A stretch of 22,595 bases of DNA from a virus: IMG/VR virus record IMGVR_UViG_3300045999_009064, positions 1 through 22,595 of that record; one strand, written 5' to 3'. Made by a program: the position numbers and the translations under genes. A model generated the notes under the pieces. That model was not told where the DNA came from. It saw only the letters and a program-made list of their open reading frames with translations, and did no database searches. This document shows, piece after piece, positions 8,618 to 14,825 of this stretch (positions within the stretch are counted from its first letter, which is position 1; the number at the start of each line of letters is the position of its first letter).

Positions 8618-8893
8618 TTATTTTCTAATTTTATACACGTTTAGTGTTTCAGACATTTGTTTTAAACTGTTAAAGAAAAATCCAACCTCATCATCGCTGG
8701 CAAATGTACCTTTGTTATCAACTTCTTTTAAACGTTTAGTAATATCTTCTATTACGGCGTCTAAATTATTAATATAGATATCTCTTTCTTCAATCATTCG
8801 TTCTAACTTTTCATTTTTAGTTAGTAAATTGTAGACAATGTATGCTACTATTGATGCTATCCAAATTACGATAGCGATTATTCCCCACATCAT
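8618..8893 (-). CDS. Small membrane protein with coiled coil (91 aa)
   Basis: Residues 3-23 (WGIIAIVIWIASIVAYIVYNL) form one N-terminal transmembrane helix. A charged helical region follows (KNEKLERMIEERDIYINNLDAVIEDITKRLKEVD), likely a coiled coil. The tail ends in FFFNSLKQMSETLNVYKIRK. The layout resembles inner-membrane spanins, but no lysis partner with a lipobox is visible next to it, so that name is not justified. Similar one-span coiled-coil proteins are common in aquatic T4-like phages with unknown roles. It sits 1 nt after the HD gene and 2 nt before the sigma gene. Confidence 0.75.
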   Translation of the reverse strand: MMWGIIAIVIWIASIVAYIVYNLLTKNEKLERMIEERDIYINNLDAVIEDITKRLKEVDNKGTFASDDEVGFFFNSLKQMSETLNVYKIRK

Positions 8894-8894
8894 A

Positions 8895-9668
8895 TTATAT
8901 ATTTTTTAGTATGTTTGCTAAATTATCATTACCCATTGATTTCATTGCTTTCTGTTTTTGGGCTGATTGTCCTGATTTGTTTAGGACAAATTCTTTCTTA
9001 GGAGGCTTACTTGTATTACCCTTTACTAATTTAGGTAACCATTCTACTTCGTATTCAATACGAGCAGCCATCATATCCGCTTGATGTAGAACATAAAGTA
9101 AAGATGAACGTGGTTTAGTTTCAGGCATATAAGATAACAAATAAGATTTATTTGCCTCGTCATACATTCCATCATGTGTTTTAATAGCAATGTATTCATT
9201 TTCACTCATAGTAACACCAATCGAAAATAGTAAATGTAAACTTCTGTCTGGAACAGACATGTAAGTGATATTAGTATTAAACTTATATAATTCACCTCTG
9301 TTTTTAATTTCCCAATCGTTGTCATTATCAAAAACTGATGGTTGGTCTAAAGTACCAAATTTGCCTAAGTCATGGTTAATAGCAGAAAACACTAACTCTT
9401 CAGTTGTATAAGTATCTACCATACCCATTTCTCTCCATACTTTATCTACTTTAATAGCAGCTTCAATTACTCTAATTACGTGGTCAATATAACCACCAGG
9501 AAAACAATTATGGTATGCTTTTTTATGAGATGCAGGAAGCAACACGAAGCGATCTTCATATTGCTTATAAAATTCGAGTAGCTTATCCTTGCGTTCGCCA
9601 GTGATATGTGTATCGATTATGTTTAGAAATTTATCCCAATTTGATTGTATTTGTTCAGCGGTTATCAT
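8895..9668 (-). CDS. HD-domain phosphohydrolase
   Basis: The 257-residue protein has the HD-superfamily metal ligands in order: His63 (GGYIDHVIRV), His99-Asp100 (AINHDLGKFG) and Asp198 (LHQADMMA), plus a possible extra His165 (KTHDG). HD proteins hydrolyse phosphate esters of nucleotides or oligonucleotides; phage members can act on dNTPs, (p)ppGpp or cyclic dinucleotides. The substrate cannot be told from sequence. The Lys/Pro-rich tail (NTSKPPKKEFVLNKSG) is probably disordered. It is first in a three-gene unit with the membrane protein and gp55-like sigma, so it is probably expressed at the same time. Its ATG is 19 nt downstream of a clear late-type element. Confidence 0.85.
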   Translation of the reverse strand: MITAEQIQSNWDKFLNIIDTHITGERKDKLLEFYKQYEDRFVLLPASHKKAYHNCFPGGYIDHVIRVIEAAIKVDKVWREMGMVDTYTTEELVFSAINHDLGKFGTLDQPSVFDNDNDWEIKNRGELYKFNTNITYMSVPDRSLHLLFSIGVTMSENEYIAIKTHDGMYDEANKSYLLSYMPETKPRSSLLYVLHQADMMAARIEYEVEWLPKLVKGNTSKPPKKEFVLNKSGQSAQKQKAMKSMGNDNLANILKNI

Positions 9669-9686
9669 AACGTATTATTTTATATA

Positions 9687-9696
9687 TATAAATATA
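9687..9696 (-). promoter_or_regulatory. Late-type promoter element, P3
   Basis: The coding strand reads TATATTTATA 19 nt before the ATG of the HD gene, in a 52-nt gap. This is essentially the same 10-mer as in P1 and P4. No -33 TTG is seen at the matching distance. Confidence 0.5.
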
Positions 9697-9720
9697 CGTT
9701 TTGTTTTTTACTAAACCAAA

Positions 9721-10059
9721 TTAGTTTTTATATAATTCTAGTGCTTTACTTATTAGTTCTTCAGCATTATTTACTTTAATAAAAGTAAAATCACTAATTG
9801 TTCTACCCCCAGCACCCTGTGAAGGTTCTTCATGGTTGTGATCCATATGGATAGTAATAAATTTTACTCCTTCTTGTATTTGTACAACAGGAAAAGTATT
9901 GATTTTGAAATGTTTAATAAAATCATGAAAAACATGAGGAGATACTTGAGGACTAATAGTTATAATATTTTTAATATCATTAATATAAGTTAATTCATAA
10001 TGTATCCTGTCACTTACTTGACTGCCATCTCTTGTTATTAATAAAACCTGTTTTTCCAT
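9721..10059 (-). CDS. Hypothetical protein, possible thioredoxin fold without active-site cysteines (112 aa)
   Basis: The segment FKINTFPVVQIQEG at about residues 50-63 looks like the cis-proline strand of thioredoxin-fold proteins, and the N-terminus (KQVLLITRDG) could be the first strand. However, there is no CxxC, and an acidic/Gly-rich insertion (DHNHEEPSQGAGG) follows. The fold assignment is therefore weak, and a redox role is unlikely. It follows the 107-aa gene by 5 nt and is last in the unit headed by the tyrosine-rich protein. Confidence 0.65.
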   Translation of the reverse strand: MEKQVLLITRDGSQVSDRIHYELTYINDIKNIITISPQVSPHVFHDFIKHFKINTFPVVQIQEGVKFITIHMDHNHEEPSQGAGGRTISDFTFIKVNNAEELISKALELYKN

Positions 10060-10064
10060 AAAAA

Positions 10065-10388
10065 TTATCCTATATTATTAAGAAATGCTATTGAACTTGA
10101 ATAATAATTAACAAATTCACTTTCTTCAATTTCTATATAAGGATTGTCTGATGAAGAAACTGCTGATACAAATTGGGCAATTTGTTGGCTAATAAGTGGA
10201 GTAGAGGTTATTGAACCTGAAGTAAATTGTATTAATCTTCCTGCATAGTTAGCATTATACCCACATCTAAGAATTTCACCACCATCAACAACATTTGTTA
10301 CATTTGATTTAACATAAACCGCCTGAGGAGGAATAGTTCCTGAAGTTTCGTTAAGTAAAACTTTGGATTTATAAAATTGAAAAGACAT
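10065..10388 (-). CDS. Hypothetical protein, probably structural (107 aa)
   Basis: No family is recognised. The sequence is rich in Ser, Thr, Val and Ile with beta-strand character (SFQFYKSKVLLNET, AVYVKSNVTNVVDGGEILRCGY, RLIQFTSGSITS) and lacks a signal peptide. A short helix (SQQIAQFVSAVSS) precedes the acidic C-terminal part. It lies 19 nt downstream of the tyrosine-rich gene and 5 nt before the 112-aa gene. The company of late genes suggests a virion decoration or fibre-related component, but this is inference. Confidence 0.65.
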   Translation of the reverse strand: MSFQFYKSKVLLNETSGTIPPQAVYVKSNVTNVVDGGEILRCGYNANYAGRLIQFTSGSITSTPLISQQIAQFVSAVSSSDNPYIEIEESEFVNYYSSSIAFLNNIG

Positions 10389-10407
10389 ATATATTTTTTT
10401 TTATTTT

Positions 10408-10980
10408 TTAACTGTGAACGAATTGATAAGGGTAAGCAGAAAATGGTGATGAACCCGCTCCTATAAAAATATTAGCACCCGCAGAATATGGAGGAGCACC
10501 CCATGGACTATAATTATAAAATGTGGCTGGAGACCATGCAGTTACACCACCCGCACCGCCACCAACAAATTGGGTGTAGCCAGAAGGTGAACCCGGTGAA
10601 TAAGATGAAGCAGGAGAGGGTACATATGTTGCTACGCCTGAGTATTGTCCTTGAGGTTGATAATAGTTAAAAGGATTAGCGGTAGAAAATTGGGATGCAA
10701 TATATACATACCCACAAAGACTATCATAATATTCTGCATAATAATAGTCGTAGTAATATGCATATGCATAAAAAGGATCTGGATTTCTTGCGTTTGTTGT
10801 TGGACTAAATCCCACATACACATAATTTAATGTCGTACTGTAATAACTAGGTTTAACCAAATAATTATAATACTGGCCTATTCGGGTTGAAGTTCCTAAA
10901 GCAGACCAAGATTTATTTCCTTGAGCAGAACCTGACCAGTCAGATAATCTATATGCCCAATCCGTTGCGCTAAATGCCAT
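10408..10980 (-). CDS. Tyrosine-rich hypothetical protein (190 aa)
   Basis: About 31 of 190 residues are Tyr (16%), with clusters such as FYAYAYYYDYYYAEYYD near residue 70. The rest is rich in Ser, Pro, Gly and Ala (PSPASSYSPGSPSGY, GGGAGG). There are almost no charged residues, no signal peptide and a single Cys. Lengths and composition recall adhesive or self-associating extracellular proteins. A fibre-associated or capsid-surface protein is one possibility, but I recognise no homologue. Two overlapping ORFs in other frames are shadows caused by the TAT/TAC repeats. A late-type element lies 21 nt before the ATG. Confidence 0.7.
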   Translation of the reverse strand: MAFSATDWAYRLSDWSGSAQGNKSWSALGTSTRIGQYYNYLVKPSYYSTTLNYVYVGFSPTTNARNPDPFYAYAYYYDYYYAEYYDSLCGYVYIASQFSTANPFNYYQPQGQYSGVATYVPSPASSYSPGSPSGYTQFVGGGAGGVTAWSPATFYNYSPWGAPPYSAGANIFIGAGSSPFSAYPYQFVHS

Positions 10981-11000
10981 AATTTGTTATTATTACTAGT

Positions 11001-11010
11001 AATAAATATG
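11001..11010 (-). promoter_or_regulatory. Late-type promoter element, P5
   Basis: The coding strand reads CATATTTATT in the 38-nt gap before the tyrosine-rich gene, with the core ATATTTAT ending 21 nt upstream of its ATG. The flanking bases match P1, P3 and P4 less well. Confidence 0.4.
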
Positions 11011-11018
11011 GTGAATTG

Positions 11019-11786
11019 TTAATTTCTTGATTTTAATATTTTAGATGAACCTACAAATTTCATATGGGGATTTCCTAATTTATGAAATTCATTATCATCT
11101 ACTAATTTTCTAGTAACATTTATAGGTTTGTTATCTAAAGGAATTAAATGAATTAACGGATCTCCAAAATTAATTTTTACCTGGTATGGTTCACTTTTAA
11201 TAGGAAAAAACATATTCATATTCACACCGGTTTGGGTTTTATAATCTATTATTGCCGGAACAATATGAATATTATTTTCAATTAAAGATGGATTATACCA
11301 ATAAGCTCCTTTAAATAAAAATTTTCTATAAGTTTTAGTTTTAAAGAAAAACGTAGGAATTAATTTAAAATGAGCAAAATTATTTAAAAATCCTGCTCTT
11401 TGAATGTAAGGATGTGTACTTCCACTTCCTGGTGGGACACCTTTAATACCATCATCTGCATGTACTGATTCAACTATCCCATCAGGGCTTACAAATATGA
11501 TAAAATCACTCCATGCTTTAATAACAAGACCAGTAGAAAAAATATCTTGAATTGCTGGACAGTATTTTACTGTTTGGATTGGTTGTTTAAAATCATTAAA
11601 AACCTCATTACGGGCTATTGGGTGGTGGTTATTGAAAAGAGCAGGTAAATCCTTCCACCATTTAGGTTGAGCTTTTTTTGCCTCTACTACCTCTAAAAAT
11701 TCATAAGTAGTATGAATATTAGTTACTATTTCAAGATTATTATCTTCTTTTGTAAAAAAGTTTTTAAATTTATCGATTATCATCAT
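11019..11786 (-). CDS. Conserved-looking hypothetical protein (255 aa)
   Basis: I cannot name the family. The sequence has an N-terminal basic helix (KFKNFFTKED), a motif AKKAQPKWWKDLPALF at about residues 36-51, a CPAIQDIFSTGLVIKAWSDFII segment, a Gly-rich loop (GVPPGSGSTHP) and a C-terminal beta-rich part. I recall proteins with the QPxWWKxLP motif in aquatic T4-like phages, without a known role. It has neither signal peptide nor membrane span. It follows the 59-aa gene with a 17-nt overlap and so belongs to the glutaredoxin unit. Confidence 0.75.
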   Translation of the reverse strand: MMIIDKFKNFFTKEDNNLEIVTNIHTTYEFLEVVEAKKAQPKWWKDLPALFNNHHPIARNEVFNDFKQPIQTVKYCPAIQDIFSTGLVIKAWSDFIIFVSPDGIVESVHADDGIKGVPPGSGSTHPYIQRAGFLNNFAHFKLIPTFFFKTKTYRKFLFKGAYWYNPSLIENNIHIVPAIIDYKTQTGVNMNMFFPIKSEPYQVKINFGDPLIHLIPLDNKPINVTRKLVDDNEFHKLGNPHMKFVGSSKILKSRN

Positions 11787-11949
11787 GTTCAGTATTTACT
11801 AGTGTTTGAATTTCTTCTAATTTTTCTTTTACTTTTTCAACAATTTGTTTTGAAGATTGGGAATCATTAGTTGAAATAGCATGGTTTAAAACATTCAACG
11901 TGTTGTTGATTTGTTCAATTTTACCAGTTATTAATTGTTTATATCTCAT
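11770..11949 (-). CDS. Small helical protein (59 aa)
   Basis: An ATG at 11947-11949 opens a 59-codon frame ending in TAA at 11770-11772. The product begins MRYKQLITGKIEQINNTL and is strongly helical, with a likely coiled coil (SKQIVEKVKEKLEEIQTLVN). It overlaps the stop of glutaredoxin by 11 nt and the start of the 255-aa gene by 17 nt, the same overlap style as elsewhere on this strand. It fills what would otherwise be the only large gap between those genes. Function unknown. Confidence 0.7.
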   Translation of the reverse strand: MRYKQLITGKIEQINNTLNVLNHAISTNDSQSSKQIVEKVKEKLEEIQTLVNTEHDDNR

Positions 11950-12280
11950 ATAGTTTGTTTTTTATTTTTATAATTAATTCTCCTATTGTTTGCCAATGAA
12001 TAACTTTAGGATCTTCCATAAATGATTCGGTTACAAATACCCAATAAGGAACTTTGGTATTTTTTTCAAGTATAACTACAATAGGATAATGTTGAGTCAT
12101 ATATTCTTTTTCAAGGATATCTCCTAATCGGTCATCAATAGTTATATTAGTAAATGGTACCCCATTTTCCCCTAGTTCCTCTTTCAGTTCCATACACGCA
12201 CCACACCCCGCTAGTGTAAACGTTACCACCTGTATCACCCCCTTTCTCTCACCCCCTATTTCCCTTAAACCCCCGGTCAT
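11939..12280 (-). CDS. Glutaredoxin/thioredoxin-like protein
   Basis: The redox centre is CGAC (Cys26 and Cys29 in FTLAGCGACMELKEEL), followed by a beta strand, and QHYPIVVILEKN gives the expected cis-proline. Phage glutaredoxins usually reduce ribonucleotide reductase, but no such gene is in the window, so its partner is unknown. The start is uncertain. The only ATG (12280) adds a Gly-rich, unusual leader (MTGGLREIGGERKG) not seen in glutaredoxins, and a late-type element overlaps this ATG. A GTG at codon 15 would give MIQVVTF, a more normal start. The stop overlaps the 59-aa gene by 11 nt. Confidence 0.8.
   Translation of the reverse strand: MTGGLREIGGERKGVIQVVTFTLAGCGACMELKEELGENGVPFTNITIDDRLGDILEKEYMTQHYPIVVILEKNTKVPYWVFVTESFMEDPKVIHWQTIGELIIKIKNKLYEI
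12238..12274 (-). other. G-tract cluster (possible G-quadruplex) at the 5' end of the glutaredoxin gene
   Basis: On the coding strand four G runs (5, 3, 5 and 5 bases) are separated by 5, 5 and 9 nt. This is exceptional in a genome of about 30% GC and falls exactly between the ATG at 12280 and the alternative GTG at 12238. If transcribed it could fold into a G-quadruplex affecting translation. Folding is not shown, and the 9-nt loop is long. Confidence 0.45.
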
Positions 12281-12286
12281 AAATAT
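12279..12286 (-). promoter_or_regulatory. Late-type promoter element, P7
   Basis: ATATTTAT on the coding strand, in the gap before the glutaredoxin gene, overlaps the ATG at 12280. If it is a real -7 box, that ATG would not be in the message and translation would begin downstream, for instance at the GTG at 12238. It may also be a chance match. Confidence 0.3.
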
Positions 12287-12316
12287 AATAATTTAAATTT
12301 GTAATTCCAAGTTTGT

Positions 12317-12970
12317 TCACCACTTTTCTCTAGTGTTAAAGAAGAAAGTCATAAATAGTCGTCCATCGTATTTATCATGTCCAAAATAATTTAACGATTG
12401 GTGCCATTGGTTTGCTCTATAAAGCACTAATCTATTAAATACGTTTCCAACTGTTGAATGCATTTCCCATTTAGTCATATCTTTACAATCTGTATAAAGC
12501 ATATTCCTTAAAGTTGTATTTACTTCATAATTATCAAAATAAGGTTCTGTAGTCCAATTTGTTAATTTATGTCTAAACAATCCTGTACCTGAAGAAATAG
12601 GTGCATTTGGAGTCAAATATAAAACCCCAGCCCAAACAGTTGTATCATCAACATGTATCCAACTCCTATCGTCTGCTGTAGTATATTGAAACGCACCTGA
12701 ATATCCACCTTTTTCCTCATCACCCCACCAACTTACTTCTCCAGAAAATGGTCTTACTATATCAGCAATTTTTTGCATCATAGTAGATTCATAATTAGGA
12801 ATTTCTTTAGGATTAAACCCCATATCTAATTGATAATCAATATCCCTTAAAAATGAGCGTGTGCGATGTCCAGGATAATTTCCATCTACATTAAAATCTT
12901 GTTTTAAAGCAAATTCTCTTAATTCATAGGGTTTAGGGTAGAAATTATCTACTACAAATAAATTTATCAT
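12317..12970 (-). CDS. 2-oxoglutarate/Fe(II) oxygenase-like protein (DUF6445-like)
   Basis: The 217-residue protein shows a jelly-roll dioxygenase pattern: SWIHVDDT (His106, Asp108), a LYLTP strand with TGLFRHK, then ANQWHQSLNYFG (His190) and GRLFMTFFF with Arg204 as the likely 2-oxoglutarate anchor. The layout matches the DUF6445-type proteins found in aquatic bacteria and phages. Such enzymes hydroxylate small molecules, sugars or proteins; the substrate is unknown. The stop codon region is 36 nt before the glutaredoxin start, and its start overlaps the FkbM-like gene by 4 nt, so the two are translationally coupled and may act on the same product. Confidence 0.75.
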   Translation of the reverse strand: MINLFVVDNFYPKPYELREFALKQDFNVDGNYPGHRTRSFLRDIDYQLDMGFNPKEIPNYESTMMQKIADIVRPFSGEVSWWGDEEKGGYSGAFQYTTADDRSWIHVDDTTVWAGVLYLTPNAPISSGTGLFRHKLTNWTTEPYFDNYEVNTTLRNMLYTDCKDMTKWEMHSTVGNVFNRLVLYRANQWHQSLNYFGHDKYDGRLFMTFFFNTREKW

Positions 12971-13560
12971 AATTTTTTAGCTATTAATGTTGACCAATCG
13001 TTAGGATCTTGTTGAACTTTATATCCATTCAATTCTAAATATCCACTCATGAATATATCATCATAATGTTTATGTTCAATTCTTATTTCATCTACTTTAA
13101 CTTTTTTAAGATCTATAGAGGCTAAAATATCAAAGTCGGCACCTTCGGTGTCTATCTTAAGTAAGTCAATTTTGGGGATACTATAGTATTCTATTAGCCA
13201 ATTTAATGATATAGTAGGCGATATTGATGTTTTAATATCTCCTTCATTCCAATTTCCTATTTTTCCTAAACTAAGTCCTGTTCTAAATGGTTGTGTACTT
13301 ACCATTCCCCTATAATCTTTTTTATTCTGTTCATCATAATTTTTATAATGTTGTTCATCAACATACGTTAGTTCTATTGTTGATGTATTATATAAACGTT
13401 GAGCAGTAACAGCTGCTTGGATTAAAGTTAAATTAGGATGTGGGGTATGTTGGTCAAGATATTCCTTTATAGGATCAACCATATATCCCTTCCACCCCTG
13501 GTCTAATAAAGGATACAATGTATCAAAATAACAACACCCTATCTCAACGAATATTTTCAT
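12967..13560 (-). CDS. FkbM-family SAM methyltransferase
   Basis: The 197-residue protein begins with a glycine-motif strand (MKIFVEIGCCYFDT) followed by GYMVDPIKEYL, the usual SAM-binding beta1 and beta2 order. At residues 131-146 it has IDLLKIDTEGADFDIL, the hallmark of FkbM-type methyltransferases, followed by VDEIRIEHKHYDD. These enzymes O-methylate sugars or related hydroxyls. The VEIGCCYFD motif differs from the usual VDVGANxG. It overlaps the oxygenase by 4 nt and the upstream 89-aa gene by 17 nt, forming one unit. Confidence 0.85.
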   Translation of the reverse strand: MKIFVEIGCCYFDTLYPLLDQGWKGYMVDPIKEYLDQHTPHPNLTLIQAAVTAQRLYNTSTIELTYVDEQHYKNYDEQNKKDYRGMVSTQPFRTGLSLGKIGNWNEGDIKTSISPTISLNWLIEYYSIPKIDLLKIDTEGADFDILASIDLKKVKVDEIRIEHKHYDDIFMSGYLELNGYKVQQDPNDWSTLIAKKL

Positions 13561-13813
13561 TATGTTCTTTTATTGTGTTTTTAATTTCTTCTACCTTTTT
13601 AACTTTATCAAACATTTTTAATTCAGTATATAATGGGATAACTTCATCCTCAAACCAAAATATAAGTTCATTAGCTTGTTCTTTACCTAGTTTTTTACTA
13701 AAAGTATTATCAATCCCTTTATCAAATTCAATTACTTCAAGGAGAGAATTAACCGCCATATCTAATGTCCCGGCTAATGCTTTTTTAAATTGTACGTCTA
13801 AATCTTCTTCCAT
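13544..13813 (-). CDS. Small acidic helical protein (89 aa)
   Basis: I choose the start at 13813 (MEEDLDVQFKKALAG). A longer frame begins at 13858, but it would start inside the terminator hairpin and include the late-type element. The protein is helical (DMAVNSLLEVIEFDKG, ANELIFWFEDEVIPLYTEL, KVKKVEEIKNTIKEH) with no signal or membrane span. Family unknown. It heads the unit with the FkbM-like methyltransferase and the oxygenase. Confidence 0.75.
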   Translation of the reverse strand: MEEDLDVQFKKALAGTLDMAVNSLLEVIEFDKGIDNTFSKKLGKEQANELIFWFEDEVIPLYTELKMFDKVKKVEEIKNTIKEHNENIR

Positions 13814-13826
13814 AACTATTATTTGA

Positions 13827-13836
13827 TATAAATATA
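13827..13836 (-). promoter_or_regulatory. Late-type promoter element, P4
   Basis: The coding strand reads TATATTTATA, identical to the 10-mer at P3, with the core ending 14 nt before the ATG at 13813. It lies directly downstream of a terminator, so a fresh start of transcription is expected here. This makes it the best-supported late-type element. Confidence 0.55.
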
Positions 13837-13840
13837 TATA

Positions 13841-13866
13841 AAAGCAAAAACCCCTCAAATGAGGGG
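13841..13866 (-). terminator. Intrinsic terminator after the lipoprotein unit
   Basis: A perfect 6-bp stem (CCCCTC / GAGGGG) with a 4-nt loop at 13851-13866 is followed on the minus strand by TTTTTGCTTTT. It closes the unit of the 276-aa protein, 75-aa protein and lipoprotein and separates it from the late-type units. Confidence 0.85.
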
Positions 13867-13897
13867 CAATGCTAAAATTAAAAATAAAGGATCGAAA

Positions 13898-14560
13898 TTA
13901 AGGTTTTATGTTGTATAAATACTGTATTTCACAGGCACTAATAGGCTTATTATATATACGAACAGTTTTTAAATTGCCAATGAATTTTTTATGTTTACTT
14001 GTTTCTACTCCAGACATTCCAATTGCGATAGGAACAGATGTATTTGTAAATGTAAAATTAGAATATGTTGTATCTGATTTTTCTAAAACATTATCTACGT
14101 ATAAAGAACGTTTATTAATAGTAGGGTTATAAATAACTACAACATGATGATAAACATTGTCATTATAATCTTTATTTGATATTAAATTAGTAGTATGGGC
14201 TTGAGCTCCATGAACTGTAATCTTACCACCATTAGACATTCCTATAGACCAATCATTGGCTACACCCCAAATATCCCTATCTACTATAAAAGTATAATCT
14301 GGAAATCCAAAACTAGAATCTTTTTGGGTTGTTTTCATCCAAAATGAAACTGAAAAGTTTTGTAAATTACCTGATAATGGATTACTAGTGTATAAGGTAT
14401 CTACAGAGCGAAATACTAATTGTGTATCACTAATTGAGCAGTTTGTGTTTTTCAATTCACTACTCTCTCTTGTGTAATTATAAGTAGTTCCGTCTATGTC
14501 TGTTTTTTTACATGCTGTAAACAGAATAACAGCGCTTAAAATAATTATAACCTTTTTCAT
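13898..14560 (-). CDS. Lipoprotein with LamG/concanavalin-like lectin domain
   Basis: Residues 1-17 are a lipoprotein signal (MKKVIIILSAVILFTAC), with the lipidated Cys17 followed by KKTD, as in Bacteroidota lipoproteins. Residues about 60-215 look like a LamG/concanavalin A-like domain: FSVSFWMKTTQ, YHHVVVIYNPTINKRSLYVDNVL, then IGNLKTVRIYNKPISACEIQYLYN near the end, typical of LamG_3 domains. It should be anchored in the host envelope and could bind a glycan. In this phage it lies in an early-type unit closed by its own terminator. A role in changing the host surface, such as blocking further phage adsorption, is inferred from location and expression class. It may have been acquired from a Bacteroidota host. 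Confidence 0.8.
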   Translation of the reverse strand: MKKVIIILSAVILFTACKKTDIDGTTYNYTRESSELKNTNCSISDTQLVFRSVDTLYTSNPLSGNLQNFSVSFWMKTTQKDSSFGFPDYTFIVDRDIWGVANDWSIGMSNGGKITVHGAQAHTTNLISNKDYNDNVYHHVVVIYNPTINKRSLYVDNVLEKSDTTYSNFTFTNTSVPIAIGMSGVETSKHKKFIGNLKTVRIYNKPISACEIQYLYNIKP

Positions 14561-14571
14561 ATATTTTTTGT

Positions 14572-14799
14572 TTATTTATTTACTGATAATCCTTCAAATT
14601 TTAAAAGCGCATTTGCAATATACGTTTGTAATTTAACTAAATCTTTTTTCTGTTCGATTTCGGCAATCATTTTTACCCTATCTTCTTCATTGATTTTACT
14701 TTCACTTAAGTAATCAAGGGCAATTTTTTTAGCGTCATCACAGGATTTAGCTGTAAATACTTTTTCTGCGATTTTAGTTAGTGTGGATTGGATGTTCAT
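14572..14799 (-). CDS. Small helical hypothetical protein (75 aa)
   Basis: The sequence is helical throughout (TLTKIAEKVFTAKSCDDAKKIALDYLSES, EEDRVKMIAEIEQKKDLVKLQTYIANALLKFE), charged and soluble. Family unknown. It lies between the 276-aa gene (26-nt gap) and the lipoprotein (11-nt gap), neither gap holding a promoter, so it should be on the message from promoter A. Confidence 0.7.
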   Translation of the reverse strand: MNIQSTLTKIAEKVFTAKSCDDAKKIALDYLSESKINEEDRVKMIAEIEQKKDLVKLQTYIANALLKFEGLSVNK

Positions 14800-14825
14800 T
14801 TATTTTAATTTTAATGGGTTATTTA

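Noticed and set aside
8618-8893. Inner-membrane spanin
   Set aside because: One membrane span and coiled coil fit, but there is no neighbouring outer-membrane lipoprotein, endolysin or holin.
10632-10830. Two ORFs of about 60 codons, one on each strand
   Set aside because: Both are out-of-frame readings of the TAT/TAC-rich tyrosine gene and are low-complexity (runs of I, M, H).
13814-13858. Longer start (13858) for the 89-aa gene
   Set aside because: It would begin inside a terminator hairpin and cover the late-type element; the extra residues are unlike the rest.
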